Positions 26,782 through 38,687 of a DNA stretch of 64,000 nt are shown here, one piece after another. The notes below the pieces were generated by a model. That model worked only from the letters and a program-made list of their open reading frames with translations. It was not told the DNA's origin and searched no databases. Source of the DNA: Naumannella halotolerans. Lineage in GTDB: Bacteria; Actinomycetota; Actinomycetes; Propionibacteriales; Propionibacteriaceae. Location: the NCBI RefSeq assembly GCF_004364645.1, contig NZ_SOAW01000001.1, positions 868,001 to 932,000 of the forward strand. Reading direction: 5' to 3'. Position numbers and translations under genes: made by a program. Within the stretch, counting starts at the first letter, position 1, and each line of letters starts with the position of its first letter.

Positions 26782-27270
26782 GTGGCATCAGCAGAGGAAG
26801 TGGTCGAGGTCGGGATCCGTGTGCTCGACCCGGAGGCCGCCGTACCGACCTACGCACAGCCGTTCGACGCCGGCGCCGATCTGATCAGCACCAGTGACCT
26901 GGAACTGGCGCCCGGTGAGCGGGCCGTCGTCGGCACCGGGATCGCCTTGTCGATCCCGGCCGGCTGGGCCGGTTTCGTCCATCCCCGCTCCGGTCTCGCG
27001 GCCCGGCACGGGCTGACCGTGGTGAATGCACCGGGCACCATCGATGCCGGGTATCGCGGTGAGATCAAGGTGTGTCTGCTGAACACCGATTCGAGCAATG
27101 CCATCACCATCAGCCGCGGCGACCGGATCGCCCAGCTGGTGCTGCAACGAGTGGGGCGAGCCGACTTCGTCGTCACTGAGGAACTGGACCCGTCGGTACG
27201 CGGCGACGGGGGCTACGGCTCGACCGGCGGCGTCGCCGGCTGGGCGGCAATCGAGCAGGAGGACGCATGA
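26782..27270 (+). CDS. dut: dUTP diphosphatase
   Basis: A 162-residue trimeric dUTPase that converts dUTP to dUMP and PPi, limiting uracil in DNA. All five motifs are seen: 1 DAGADLIS, 2 [11 protein letters not shown], 3 [20 protein letters not shown], 4 [13 protein letters not shown], 5 [10 protein letters not shown]. The start is uncertain among GTG 26764, 26773 and 26782; 26782 fits the -10 spacing and normal length. The end overlaps the DUF3710 gene (ATGA). Confidence 0.93.
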   Translation: MASAEEVVEVGIRVLDPEAAVPTYAQPFDAGADLISTSDLELAPGERAVVGTGIALSIPAGWAGFVHPRSGLAARHGLTVVNAPGTIDAGYRGEIKVCLLNTDSSNAITISRGDRIAQLVLQRVGRADFVVTEELDPSVRGDGGYGSTGGVAGWAAIEQEDA

Positions 27271-28235
27271 TCTTTGGCAGGAAGCGGAAGGCGGACAAGT
27301 CCGAGGAGACCGCGGGTACGGACCTCGCGGCCGATGTCCGCGACGAGGACGAGACCGCCGACACCGCGACTTCGGCGAAGGGTCTCGACGACCGGGACGG
27401 TGAGGACACCGAGAACGCCTTGCCGGGCGCCGGGTCCGAGGACTCCGACGGGGAGGCCGCTGGTGCCGACGACGTCTCCGACGAGGAGTCCACTGAGGGG
27501 ACCGACGAGGAATCCGATGAGGAGTCCGCGGCCGAGGAGGCCGACCGGGTCTGGGCCGAGCTGGATCAAGGCGACTTCCGGGACGAGGGGCCGTTCGACA
27601 TCGACGAGGTCGATCTGACCGACGACCCGGTCGAACGGATCGATCTCGGGTCGTTGATCATCACCCCGTTCAAGGGTGCCGAACTGCGGTTGAACGTGCT
27701 GGAGAACACCCGCAAGGTGGTCTCGGTACTGATCGCCAAGGACGACTCGGCCCTCGAACTGTCGGTGTTCGCCGCGCCCAACTCCGGCGGGATGTGGGCA
27801 GATGTCCGCACGAAGCTGATCGAGGAGACCGAGCGTGCCGGCGGCTCGGTCAAGCTGGTCGAGGGCCCGTTCGGGACCGAGCTGCGGCGTCTGCTGCCGG
27901 CCAAGGGGCCGAAGGGGGAGCAAGGGGTCCAGCCGAGTCGTACCTGGATGGCACAAGGTCCCCGGTGGGCCCTTCGCGGCGTGCTCTACGGGCGTGCAGC
28001 CCTGGCCGAGGATCTCGAAGCCGATCCGGTGGCTCCGTTCTTCGACGCCTTCCGGGACGTGATCGTCCGCCGCGGTGAGGGACCGCAGCGCGCGGGTGAG
28101 GTACTGGCGATGAGCCTGCCCGAAGGTGTGCAGCAGCGCGGTCCGGCCGCATCATCACCCGGCCCGGCCGCATCAGCACCCGATTCGGCCGATGGCGCAC
28201 CCACGTCGACCCCGGACTCGCCCCGGTCGGAATGA
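27267..28235 (+). CDS. DUF3710 family protein
   Basis: A 322-residue protein. The first 105 residues are very acidic and low in complexity (Asp/Glu/Ser/Ala). The conserved domain runs from [13 protein letters not shown] (about 108) to about 275 with [35 protein letters not shown] and [16 protein letters not shown] Pro/Ala/Ser tail follows. Function unknown; the family is nearly always beside dut in actinobacteria, which hints at nucleotide or genome maintenance. It is coupled to dut by a 4-bp overlap. Confidence 0.86.
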   Translation: MIFGRKRKADKSEETAGTDLAADVRDEDETADTATSAKGLDDRDGEDTENALPGAGSEDSDGEAAGADDVSDEESTEGTDEESDEESAAEEADRVWAELDQGDFRDEGPFDIDEVDLTDDPVERIDLGSLIITPFKGAELRLNVLENTRKVVSVLIAKDDSALELSVFAAPNSGGMWADVRTKLIEETERAGGSVKLVEGPFGTELRRLLPAKGPKGEQGVQPSRTWMAQGPRWALRGVLYGRAALAEDLEADPVAPFFDAFRDVIVRRGEGPQRAGEVLAMSLPEGVQQRGPAASSPGPAASAPDSADGAPTSTPDSPRSE

Positions 28236-28441
28236 GTCCTGCCTCGCCGGTGTTGTGATCGGTGAGGGCAGTGGCCGATCGGGCAGATCTCGACCGGCCT
28301 GGTGTCCGTAGGGTCTCGGCGCCCCCGGGTGTGGGGCTTGCCGGGACCGGTTGCGGGCGTCATGATCAGAGGGATCAACTTCCCGTTCGGCGCCGGGGCA
28401 GCAGCTTCGACAACGGACCTCGATGATGGAGATGACTGCAC

Positions 28442-28822
28442 ATGGGCAGCACGAGCGGGCCGGGTACGCTGGCACGCTGGATGCGGCGGTTGACCGCCAG
28501 CAATGACCAACTCCTGGCCGACGAACGCCAGCTCGCGGCGGAGAAGGCCGGTGCGACACCGGTCCAGCAGTGTCAGGATCGCGCCCTGGTATCGGTGAGC
28601 GGGACGATCACTGCGCTGACCGTGCCACCGAAGGATGTGGTCCGGGTGGAGGCTGACCTCGACGACGGGTCGGGGCAGGTGAAACTGATCTGGATGGGCC
28701 GTCGGGAGATCCGCGGAATCACCGCCGGTACGGCGCTGCGGGCGACCGGGCGGATGAGCTGTTGCGGAACCTCCCGGGTGATCTACAACCCGTCCTACGA
28801 GATCATCAACACCCCGAACTGA
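28442..28822 (+). CDS. OB-fold nucleic-acid-binding protein
   Basis: A 126-residue protein with an N-terminal helix (GTLARWMRRLTASNDQLLADE) and an OB-fold with ALVSVSGTITALTVPPKD, VEADLDDGSGQVKLIWMGRREI and GTALRATGRM. The pattern resembles RecG/aspRS-type anticodon-binding OB domains and matches the protein beside DUF3710 genes in other actinobacteria (Rv2694c region, from memory). It may bind single-stranded DNA or RNA; no partner is shown. The 206 bp before it hold no gene. Confidence 0.78.
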   Translation: MGSTSGPGTLARWMRRLTASNDQLLADERQLAAEKAGATPVQQCQDRALVSVSGTITALTVPPKDVVRVEADLDDGSGQVKLIWMGRREIRGITAGTALRATGRMSCCGTSRVIYNPSYEIINTPN

Positions 28823-28869
28823 CCTGATCCGGACGAGAGCCCCGATCGGGTTCGGTGACCGGATCCGGC

Positions 28870-29568
28870 TCAGTCGTCCCCGGCCGGCTCCGCCGCCCCC
28901 GACGCAGCCTGCTTCGGCGCCAACATGGCCGCGAGTTCGCGCTCGCCCTCCGGGGGAGTCACGAAGAGAAGTTCGTCACCGCCCTCCAACGCACCGTCCG
29001 CTTCGGGGGCCATTGCCCGGGCGTCGCGGATCACCGCCACCAGGACCGCATCGGCGGGCCACCGCAGATCGCCGATCCGGCGGCCCACGCAGGGACTGTC
29101 ACCGGGCAGGGTCATCTCCACCAGATCGGTGTTCGACTGCCGGAAGGTGAACAACCGGACCAGGTCGCCGACCGAGACCGCCTCCTCCACCAGCGCCGAG
29201 AGCATTCGCGGGGTGGAGACGGCCACATCGACACCCCAGGAGTCGCTGAACAGCCACTCGTTCTTCGGGTGGTTCACGCGGCCGACGGTACGCGGGACGC
29301 TGAACTCGGTCTTGGCCAGCAGCGAGTGGACCAGGTTGGCCTTGTCGTCACCGGTGGCAGCGATCGACACATCGCATTCCTCGAGCCCGGCCGCCTCCAG
29401 CGACGACACCTCACAGGCATCGGCCAGCAACCAGGTGGCCTTCGGCACCGTGTCGGTCTTGAACGCCTTCGGATCCTTCTCCAGCAGGACCACCTGGTGG
29501 CCGTGCTCGATCAGTTCGGTGGCGATCGAACGACCGACGTTGCCGGCACCGGCAATGATCACTTTCAC
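28870..29568 (-). CDS. TrkA family potassium-uptake regulatory subunit (CeoC-like)
   Basis: A 232-residue TrkA-type protein. The N-terminal RCK/Rossmann domain begins MKVIIAGAGNVGRSIATELI (GxGxxG), and a TrkA-C domain follows from about 140 (LVRLFTFRQSNTDLVEMTLPG). It binds NAD(H) or nucleotides and gates potassium transporters. GTG 29568 has GGGAG 6 nt upstream. It is downstream of a second TrkA gene in the same operon, as CeoB/CeoC of mycobacteria, with a permease divergent from the pair. Confidence 0.88.
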   Translation of the reverse strand: MKVIIAGAGNVGRSIATELIEHGHQVVLLEKDPKAFKTDTVPKATWLLADACEVSSLEAAGLEECDVSIAATGDDKANLVHSLLAKTEFSVPRTVGRVNHPKNEWLFSDSWGVDVAVSTPRMLSALVEEAVSVGDLVRLFTFRQSNTDLVEMTLPGDSPCVGRRIGDLRWPADAVLVAVIRDARAMAPEADGALEGGDELLFVTPPEGERELAAMLAPKQAASGAAEPAGDD

Positions 29569-29625
29569 GACAGCTCCCTCGGATTCTCAGTCAGTGTCTC
29601 GGGCCTCGGCGCACGGGCGCCGGGC

Positions 29626-30288
29626 TCAGGCCGGCGGCGGGGCATCGCCGAGGACCGACTCGACCTCGCTCACCCGGTCCTTGGCGATGGCGACATAGAT
29701 CAGGTCACCGTCCTGGAACTTCGTCGAACGGTCCGGTACGAAGGCCGAGCCGACCCGCCGGACGAACGGCACCCGACAGCCGGCAGCCGATTCCATCGTG
29801 GCGATGCTGCGACCGACCCACCGGGGATCGCAGTGCACCTGCATCAACTTCACCGATCCGGTCGGATCCCGCCACACCGGCTCCGATCCCTCCGGCAGCA
29901 GCCGGCGAAGGATCTGGTCGGAGGTCCAGCGGACGGTCGGAACCGTGGGGATGCCGAGGCGTTCGTAGATCTGCGCCCGCCCCGGGTCATAGATCCGGGC
30001 GACCACGTTCGGGATGTCGAAGACCTCCCGGACCACCCGGGCGGCGATGATGTTGGAGTTGTCACCGTTGGAGACTGCTGCGAAACCGTCGGCGGATTCG
30101 ATCCCGGCATCGCGCAGGACCTGCTGGTCGAATCCGACGCCCTTCACCGTCGTACCGCTGAAGTCGTCGCCCAGCCGCCGGAAGGCATCGGCGTCGACAT
30201 CGATGATCGACACGGAGTGGCCGCGTCTGACCAGATCCTTGGCCAGTCCGGCGCCGACCCGTCCGCAGCCCATGATGACGATGTGCAC
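29626..30288 (-). CDS. TrkA family potassium-uptake regulatory subunit (CeoB-like)
   Basis: A 220-residue TrkA protein with the nucleotide-binding motif VHIVIMGCGRVGAGLA at its N-terminus, SIIDVDADAFRRL, and a TrkA-C domain at the end (KFQDGDLIYVAIAKDRVSE). GTG 30288 is chosen because the Rossmann fold starts immediately; the frame runs on upstream to about 30477 without homology. It is first in an operon with the other TrkA gene, 57 bp apart, and divergent from a KimA-like permease. Confidence 0.87.
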   Translation of the reverse strand: MHIVIMGCGRVGAGLAKDLVRRGHSVSIIDVDADAFRRLGDDFSGTTVKGVGFDQQVLRDAGIESADGFAAVSNGDNSNIIAARVVREVFDIPNVVARIYDPGRAQIYERLGIPTVPTVRWTSDQILRRLLPEGSEPVWRDPTGSVKLMQVHCDPRWVGRSIATMESAAGCRVPFVRRVGSAFVPDRSTKFQDGDLIYVAIAKDRVSEVESVLGDAPPPA

Positions 30289-30442
30289 CGCGCCATCGTC
30301 GCCCGCCGAACCGGCGATGTCCACCGAGGCGTACCTCTCCGACCCGCTACCGGCACCTCGATTCCGACCGGGCCGCGGCAGACCTGTGCCGTCGAGTTGC
30401 ATACGAGGGCGGTGAAACTCCCCAGACCTCATCCGGAGGACC

Positions 30443-30471
30443 CTGACAGTGACAGCTTTCGGGTTTAGGCT
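30443..30471 (+). promoter_or_regulatory. sigma-70 type promoter of the KimA-like gene, leaderless
   Basis: -35 CTGACA (30443-30448), a 17-bp spacer, and -10 TAGGCT (30466-30471), then 8 nt to GTG 30480. This is the best complete promoter seen in the window. Confidence 0.65.
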
Positions 30472-30479
30472 GCCCACTC

Positions 30480-32552
30480 GTGAACCTGTCCGCGCTGGGC
30501 AAGCGACTGCTGATCGGCCGCAAGCTGTCGAGTGACCAGTTGACCCAGACCCTGCTTCCCAAACGGATCGCCCTGCCGGTCTTCGCCTCCGATGCGTTGA
30601 GCTCGGTCGCCTATGCCCCCGACGAGATCCTGCTCACCCTTGCCCTGGCCGGGATGGTCGGGATGACCTTCTCCTGGCCGGTGGCGATCGCCGTGGCCTT
30701 CGTCATGTTGGTGGTGATCGCCTCCTACCGGCAGAACGTCCGTGCCTATCCCTCCGGCGGCGGTGACTACGAGGTCGCCTCGGCGAACCTGGGTCGCAAC
30801 GCCGGGTTGGGCGTCGGTTCGGCGCTGCTGGTCGACTATGTGCTGACCGTGGCCGTCTCGGTCTCCTCGGGGGTGCAGAACGCGCGGGCGATCTTTCCCT
30901 GGCTGGCCGGGCATGAGGCGATCGCGGCAGCCACCTTGATCGCACTGCTGATGGCGGTGAACCTGCGGGGGGCGCGGGAGTCGGGAACGTTGTTCGCCAT
31001 CCCCACCTATGCCTTCATGGTGGCGGTGGTCGGGATGGTGGTCGTCGGCCTGGTCCGGATCCTCGGGTTCGGCCACGACCTGCAGACCGAGACCTCCGAG
31101 CTGCAGGTGGCCGGACTGGACGACGGCGGGGCGATGACCGGTCTGGCGATGGTCGTGCTGCTGATGCGCGCGTTCTCGTCCGGTTGTGCGGCACTGACCG
31201 GGGTGGAGGCCATCTCCAACGGCGTACCGGCATTCCGCAAGCCGAAGTCGCGCAATGCCGCGACCACCTTGGGGCTGCTCGGGCTGGTCGCGATCTCGAT
31301 GATGCTGGGTGTGATCGCCCTGGCCAACCTGACCGGGCTGAAGGTGATCGACCCCGACGAGGCGACCTTCGTCCGCAACGGGCAGCCGATCGAGTTCACC
31401 GCCCATACCGCGATCGCGCAGCTGGCCGAGGCCGTCTTCGCCGACTTCCGGCCCGCCTTCTACTTCGTCATCGCCGCCACCATGGTGATCCTGTTCCTGG
31501 CCGCGAACACCGCCTTCAACGGATTCCCGGTGCTCGGGTCGATCCTGGCCAAGGACGGTTACCTGCCCCGGCAGTTGCACACCCGCGGGGACCGCTTGGC
31601 CTACAGCAACGGGATCGTCGCCCTGGCGATCGTGGCGATCGGTCTGGTGATCGCCTTCGACGCCAGTGTGACCGCGCTGATCCAGCTCTACGTGGTGGGT
31701 GTCTTCGTCTCCTTCACGCTCAGCCAGTTGGGCATGATCCGGCACTGGAACCGCGAACTCCGATCATCGGAGCTGAGCGCCGAGCAGCGCCGGTACCACC
31801 TCCGGGGCCGGGTGATCAGCAGCATCGGGTTCGGCTGCACCGCCACCGTGCTCTGCGTGGTGTTGATTTCCAAGTTCACCCATGGCGCGTGGATCGCGAT
31901 CCTGGCGATGCTCTGCGTCTTCGCGCTGATGAAGGCGATCAGCCGTCACTACTCCAACACCGCCGAGGAGCTGGCCATCACCTCCGAGGACGAGCGGCTG
32001 CTGCCGTCGCGGGTGTATGCGCTGGTGCTGGTCGCGAAGGTGAACAAGCCGACGGTACGGGCACTGGCCTTCGCCAAGGCGTCGCGGCCGAACAAACTGG
32101 AGGCCATCACCGTCGACCTGGATCGGGCGGAGACCCAGCAACTGGTGGAGCAATGGGAGGCAGCCGATCTGGGCATGCCGTTGAAGGTGATCGCCTCGCC
32201 GTTCCGGGAGATGGTCAATCCGGTGCTCGCCTATGTCCGCAGTGTCCGCAGTGCGAGTCCGCGGGATGTGGTGAACGTCTACATCCCGGAGTACGTGGTC
32301 GGTCACTGGTGGGAGCGGGTGCTGCACAACCAGACGGCCTTCTTCCTCCGGGCGCGGCTGCTGTTCAGTCCCGGGGTGATGGTGACCTCGGTGCCGTACC
32401 TGTTGGAGTCGAGCAGCTCACGCCGCCGCCGGATGGAGCGTGGTTACACCGTCACCTATCGCGGTGCGGGCGGATCCGGTGACACCGGGCTCGGGCCCGC
32501 GCGCACACCCGACCAGCGGCCCGGGACTCCGGTCGGCGGGCCGAAGGAGTGA
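30480..32552 (+). CDS. APC family permease, KimA-like potassium importer candidate
   Basis: A 690-residue APC-superfamily transporter with about twelve membrane segments in residues 25-475 and a cytosolic C-terminal domain of about 200. It opens with KRIALPVFASDALSSVAYAPDEIL, and YPSGGGDYEVASANLGRNAG follows. These resemble B. subtilis KimA (YdaO), a high-affinity K+/H+ symporter controlled by c-di-AMP. The neighbouring divergent TrkA pair supports a potassium role, though the ortholog Rv2690c is annotated only as a permease (from memory). Amino-acid transport remains possible. GTG 30480 follows a complete promoter and is probably leaderless. Confidence 0.82.
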   Translation: MNLSALGKRLLIGRKLSSDQLTQTLLPKRIALPVFASDALSSVAYAPDEILLTLALAGMVGMTFSWPVAIAVAFVMLVVIASYRQNVRAYPSGGGDYEVASANLGRNAGLGVGSALLVDYVLTVAVSVSSGVQNARAIFPWLAGHEAIAAATLIALLMAVNLRGARESGTLFAIPTYAFMVAVVGMVVVGLVRILGFGHDLQTETSELQVAGLDDGGAMTGLAMVVLLMRAFSSGCAALTGVEAISNGVPAFRKPKSRNAATTLGLLGLVAISMMLGVIALANLTGLKVIDPDEATFVRNGQPIEFTAHTAIAQLAEAVFADFRPAFYFVIAATMVILFLAANTAFNGFPVLGSILAKDGYLPRQLHTRGDRLAYSNGIVALAIVAIGLVIAFDASVTALIQLYVVGVFVSFTLSQLGMIRHWNRELRSSELSAEQRRYHLRGRVISSIGFGCTATVLCVVLISKFTHGAWIAILAMLCVFALMKAISRHYSNTAEELAITSEDERLLPSRVYALVLVAKVNKPTVRALAFAKASRPNKLEAITVDLDRAETQQLVEQWEAADLGMPLKVIASPFREMVNPVLAYVRSVRSASPRDVVNVYIPEYVVGHWWERVLHNQTAFFLRARLLFSPGVMVTSVPYLLESSSSRRRRMERGYTVTYRGAGGSGDTGLGPARTPDQRPGTPVGGPKE

Positions 32553-32562
32553 GTCGAGCGCA

Positions 32563-32568
32563 TACGCT
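32563..32568 (+). promoter_or_regulatory. -10 hexamer, leaderless type (RNA methyltransferase)
   Basis: TACGCT ends 6 nt before GTG 32575, in the 22-bp gap after the permease gene. Confidence 0.45.
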
Positions 32569-32574
32569 GGGCCG

Positions 32575-33726
32575 GTGAGCACCGGCCCCGTGACCCGATC
32601 GAGCACCCGCGCGGAGGTGATCGGGCCGCTCACCGTCGGCCCGGTGGCCCACGGCGGGCACTGCATCGTCCGGTACGAGGGACGCGTGATCTTCGTCCGC
32701 CACGCCCTTCCCGGGGAGCGGGTACGGGTGCGACTGACCGACACCAGCCAGGACCGGTTCTGGCGGGGGGATGCCGTCGAGGTCGAGGAGGCCTCGGCGC
32801 AGCGGGTCAGCCCGCGTTGCGAGGTCGCCGGTCCGGGTGGTTGTGGCGGCTGTGATCTGCAGCATGTGTCGGCCGCCGGACAGCTGGACTGGAAGACCGC
32901 GGTGGTACGCGAACAGCTGCAGCGCCTGGGCGGGCTGGCCTGGGACGGCGAGGTCGAAGGCGTCGATCCGCGGTGGGAGTGGCGTACCCGGATGCGCTAC
33001 CGGCGCGATGCCGACGGCCGACTCGCGATGCGACGTTTCCGCTCCCACGACCTGGTCGCGCTGCCGGCCGGCGGCTGCCCGATCGCTGCTGCCGAGGCGA
33101 TCGTCAGCGTCGATGAGCAGCTGCAGCCCGACCGGCGGATCGAACCCGGGCCCACCGGCGTACCGGTGGTCACCGAGCAGGCCGCGGGCCGGCACTGGAC
33201 GGTGGCCGCCGACGGTTTCTGGCAGGTGCATCCGGCGGCTGCCGACACCCTGGTCGGTGCGGTGCTGGACGGTCTGGCCGCACAGCCGGGGGAGCGGGCC
33301 TTCGACCTGTTCTGCGGGGTGGGCCTGTTCACCGGTGCGCTGGCCGATCACGGTGTGCAGGTCTGGGGGGTCGAGTACGACCGGACGGCGATCGGCCTCG
33401 CCCGGAGAAACCTCGCCGACCATGGCGCATCGGTCCGCTTCAGCGTCGGCGATGTCGGTCGCGAACTGCAGCGGCTGCCGAAACGTACCGACCTGATCGT
33501 GCTCGACCCGCCGCGCAAGGGCGCCGGGAAGAAGGTGGTCGACCAGTCGATCGCCCGGCGGCCCCGGGCGATCGCCCTGGTGGCCTGCGATCCGGCAGCA
33601 CTGGGTCGTGATGTGGGGTACTTCGCGGCCGCCGGCTGGCAGCTGCAGGGCCTGCGGGCGTTCGACCTCTTCCCGCAGACCCATCACATCGAGTCGGTGG
33701 CCATCCTGGTGCCGCCGACGGGCTGA
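32575..33726 (+). CDS. TrmA/RlmD-type RNA uracil-C5 methyltransferase
   Basis: A 383-residue SAM-dependent enzyme. The N-terminal TRAM domain ([20 protein letters not shown]) binds [19 protein letters not shown] holds Cys ligands of a 4Fe-4S cluster. The methyltransferase has [30 protein letters not shown], and the catalytic Cys in [13 protein letters not shown]. It methylates U in 23S rRNA or tRNA; the exact target cannot be read from sequence. GTG 32575 gives a normal N-terminus and fits the -10. Confidence 0.9.
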   Translation: MSTGPVTRSSTRAEVIGPLTVGPVAHGGHCIVRYEGRVIFVRHALPGERVRVRLTDTSQDRFWRGDAVEVEEASAQRVSPRCEVAGPGGCGGCDLQHVSAAGQLDWKTAVVREQLQRLGGLAWDGEVEGVDPRWEWRTRMRYRRDADGRLAMRRFRSHDLVALPAGGCPIAAAEAIVSVDEQLQPDRRIEPGPTGVPVVTEQAAGRHWTVAADGFWQVHPAAADTLVGAVLDGLAAQPGERAFDLFCGVGLFTGALADHGVQVWGVEYDRTAIGLARRNLADHGASVRFSVGDVGRELQRLPKRTDLIVLDPPRKGAGKKVVDQSIARRPRAIALVACDPAALGRDVGYFAAAGWQLQGLRAFDLFPQTHHIESVAILVPPTG

Positions 33727-33944
33727 ACCGGAGGCCTGTGCGCCCGTGCAGGGCTGCGGTCCGGGCCCGGACCTGACCAACGAGTCGCCCGGCGAACCGG
33801 TTCCCGCCGGATCCGTTCCGCAGCAATCGCAGCAATCGGGCCCATTCGGCTGCATCTCCTGTGGAACTGTTGGCCGAAGTGAGGGTCTCCTTCCTAACGG
33901 CGCCGGGGCGCGCTGCGGCACGATGTACCTGTATCAACGTGGTA

Positions 33945-33958
33945 TCTTGATATCAAGA
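33945..33958. promoter_or_regulatory. 14-bp palindromic operator upstream of aconitase
   Basis: tcttgatatcaaga is a perfect palindrome 24 bp before the aconitase ATG, in the core-promoter region and near a half-similar gtatcaacgt. It probably binds a dimeric repressor or activator of central metabolism; its identity is not claimed. Confidence 0.55.
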
Positions 33959-33982
33959 GAGTTTTCGAGCCGGGAGTGCACA

Positions 33983-36808
<2,826 letters not shown>

Positions 36809-36870
36809 GCTGATCAGACCGCGGAGAACAGGCCGCTGACACGCTGCTCTCGGAGGTCTGAAGTTTCACA

Positions 36871-36913
36871 CGCAGGGCCTGTCCAGCTTGGCTGGATGGG
36901 CCCTGCGTCGTTT
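36871..36913 (+). terminator. intrinsic terminator of aconitase
   Basis: A 17-bp stem (left arm cgcagggcctgtccagc, two G-U pairs) with a TTG loop is followed by cgttt. It lies 62 bp after the aconitase stop. Confidence 0.85.
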
Positions 36914-37029
36914 GTCGGGAGCAAGGCTTTCGGCTGCGCGGTCAGAGCCCGACCTGTGCGTACTGCTCCAATGCGGGGCCGAAGATCGCTGCCTGGGACG
37001 TCGCCTGCTTGGTCGAGGGCGAGCTCAGT

Positions 37030-37554
37030 TCAACGAGCTTTCGACGCCCGGCGCTCGGCCACCGTCTTGCGGGCGTGGCGCAGGTCGGCCAGAGTCTGTT
37101 CGATGTCGCTGATCTCGTCGATGTCGGCCGAGAGCGCGTCGATGGCCGCGTACTGCGCCCGTCGCCGCCTCTCGCGGTAATCGAGCACGTCGGCCAGGGC
37201 GATCCGACGGTGCGTGCCCGAGCGTGTATAGGGAAGTTGCCCGTCGTCGAGTGCCTTGATGAGGGTGGGCCGGCTGATCCCCAGGAGATCGGCGGCCTGC
37301 TGAGTGGTCAGCACCTGCGAAGTCGGCGAAACCGTCACGGACAGGCCCTTGCGCATCGCGTCCACGACGTGCAGCAGCACCTCATAGACCTCCTGCGGAA
37401 GCTCAACAGGGTCGTCTTCCGCTCCGCCCACCAAGTAGTGCCGCGGCCGTGGGTTCAGGGCCTCCTCAGCGGTGAGCATGTCGTAGACGCGGCCGAGCTG
37501 CTGCTCGTCGCCGGCTGAATGGGTCGACGGGGCGAGGGTCTCGTTCGCGGACAT
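37030..37554 (-). CDS. excisionase/MerR-type DNA-binding antitoxin, orphan
   Basis: A 174-residue protein. Residues about 90-145 form an excisionase-type helix-turn-helix (VLTTQQAADLLGISRPTLIK, GTHRRIALADVLDYRERRR). The N-terminal part (LPQEVYEVLLHVVDAMRKG) is what PIN-toxin-associated antitoxins of this family show. Such genes are normally followed by a PIN-domain RNase; here the next 116 bp contain no PIN fragment and the aconitase terminator comes next. ATG 37554 has AAGGA 8 nt upstream. The AT-rich upstream region repeats aatagg and may be its own operator. Confidence 0.75.
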   Translation of the reverse strand: MSANETLAPSTHSAGDEQQLGRVYDMLTAEEALNPRPRHYLVGGAEDDPVELPQEVYEVLLHVVDAMRKGLSVTVSPTSQVLTTQQAADLLGISRPTLIKALDDGQLPYTRSGTHRRIALADVLDYRERRRRAQYAAIDALSADIDEISDIEQTLADLRHARKTVAERRASKAR

Positions 37555-37628
37555 GTCCAAATCCTTATCTGCAGTAGGCGCAAATAGGTTGCGTTTGTTT
37601 CGAATAGGCTAGCGCGCACGCTCCGTGC

Positions 37629-37784
37629 TCACAAGCAGGAGGCTGCGCTTGAGGTGTTGATGTGAGTCCGGGGCGACAGGCAGTCGCGGATGAACTTCGG
37701 CGGGTGCAACGACATCGCAGCGTCGACGAACCGTGCCAGCGCGAGAACGGCCGGCGGCCACCACAGGTCAGGTGTCAACGACAC
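37629..37784 (-). pseudogene. truncated DoxX-like membrane protein
   Basis: A 51-codon frame starting GTG 37784 with AAGGAG 5 nt upstream and 2 nt after the stop of the TetR fragment. The first 32 residues (TPDLWWPPAVLALARF, then MSLHPPKFIRDC) look like the start of small DoxX-type membrane proteins often paired with TetR regulators. The following 20 residues do not, and the frame stops. It is therefore read as a 5' remnant whose body was deleted. Confidence 0.5.
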
Positions 37785-37786
37785 GA

Positions 37787-37960
37787 TCACTCCTTGCAGG
37801 TGCAGATTGTCGCGAAGGTGTTCTCGAGGTGGTCCATGCTCGGATCGGGTGGGCCGAGGGCCGCCCAGGCGAACAAGGTGCCGGCGTAGGCCGCATACAG
37901 CGCCTCGGCCGTGGCGGATGCGTCCTCGGTCGAGGTGCCTGAACACGTTAACTGAACGCG
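37787..37960 (-). pseudogene. C-terminal fragment of a TetR family regulator
   Basis: The minus-strand frame ending at 37787 encodes ATAEALYAAYAGTLFAWAAL and MDHLENTFATICTCKE, resembling the ligand-domain end of actinobacterial TetR regulators. No DNA-binding domain precedes it: similarity ends near 37960, where the neighbouring cation-transporter gene ends. Only about 55 codons survive. It was probably translationally coupled to the following fragment. Confidence 0.5.
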
Positions 37961-37979
37961 TTCTGTGTAACGGGTGTGA

Positions 37980-38687
37980 CTATCGGTCCCGCCCCGGGCC
38001 TTCACCCACGGGGGCGCAGCAATCTTCGGTACAGGCATCGGTCCCGCGTTCACCGGTGAGCACGGCGACCGGGGCGGCACAACAGGCGTCGCCCCGCCAG
38101 GCCTCGATACCCTCACGGAGCGCGAAGGCAGCGATCACGATCGCGGCGACCGAGTCGGCCCAGGCCCAGCCGAACAGGGAGTTCAGCAACAACCCCACCA
38201 GCAACGCCGCGGACAGGTACGTGCAGATCAGCGTCTGCTTGGAGTCGGCGACGGCCGAGGCCGAGCCGAGTTCGCGTCCGGTACGACGCTCGAACCAGGA
38301 CAGGAACGGCATCACGAGCAGGCTGAGTGCGGCGATCGCGATCCCCACCGGCGAATGTTCGGGGTCCCGCACGCCGAGCAGGGAGAGCACGGCATCGACC
38401 GACACATAGGCGGCGAGGCCGAAGAAGGACACCGCGATCACCCGCAGTGCGACCTTTTCGCGTCGCTGCGGATCGGGTGCGGCGAACTGCCAGGCGACCG
38501 CTGCGGCCGAGAGCACCTCGACGACGGAGTCCAGGCCGAAGCCGATCAGCGCGGCCGAGGAGGCGGCCCGGCCGGCGAGGAGGGCGACCACCGCTTCGAC
38601 GACATTCCAGCTGATCGTGATGGCGACGACGATCCGGATCCGTCGGCGCAAGGTGGTGGTCCGCTCGGTGGAGAGGGTGGCGCTCAC
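37980..38687 (-). CDS. CDF-type heavy-metal cation transporter with Cys-rich tail
   Basis: A 235-residue cation-diffusion-facilitator-like exporter with about five or six membrane helices. Typical points are SWNVVEAVVALLAG, GFGLDSVVEVLSAAAV (metal-site Asp) and SAVADSKQTLICTYLSAAL. The C-terminus carries GDACCAAP and DACTEDCCAP, two Cys-rich clusters likely to bind soft metals. GTG 38687 overlaps the stop of the upstream CmtR-like regulator (GTGA), giving a two-gene metal-resistance operon. Cd(II), Pb(II) or Zn(II) export is inferred from the regulator. Confidence 0.85.
   Translation of the reverse strand: MSATLSTERTTTLRRRIRIVVAITISWNVVEAVVALLAGRAASSAALIGFGLDSVVEVLSAAAVAWQFAAPDPQRREKVALRVIAVSFFGLAAYVSVDAVLSLLGVRDPEHSPVGIAIAALSLLVMPFLSWFERRTGRELGSASAVADSKQTLICTYLSAALLVGLLLNSLFGWAWADSVAAIVIAAFALREGIEAWRGDACCAAPVAVLTGERGTDACTEDCCAPVGEGPGRDR

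Noticed and set aside
30289-30479. Possible c-di-AMP (ydaO) riboswitch before the KimA-like gene
   Set aside because: The complete promoter ends 8 nt before the start codon, so there is no leader to hold a riboswitch, and the ydaO core is not seen.
36914-37029. Possible remnant of a PIN toxin after the antitoxin
   Set aside because: Translations of both strands give no PIN motif (no early conserved Asp or acidic cluster).
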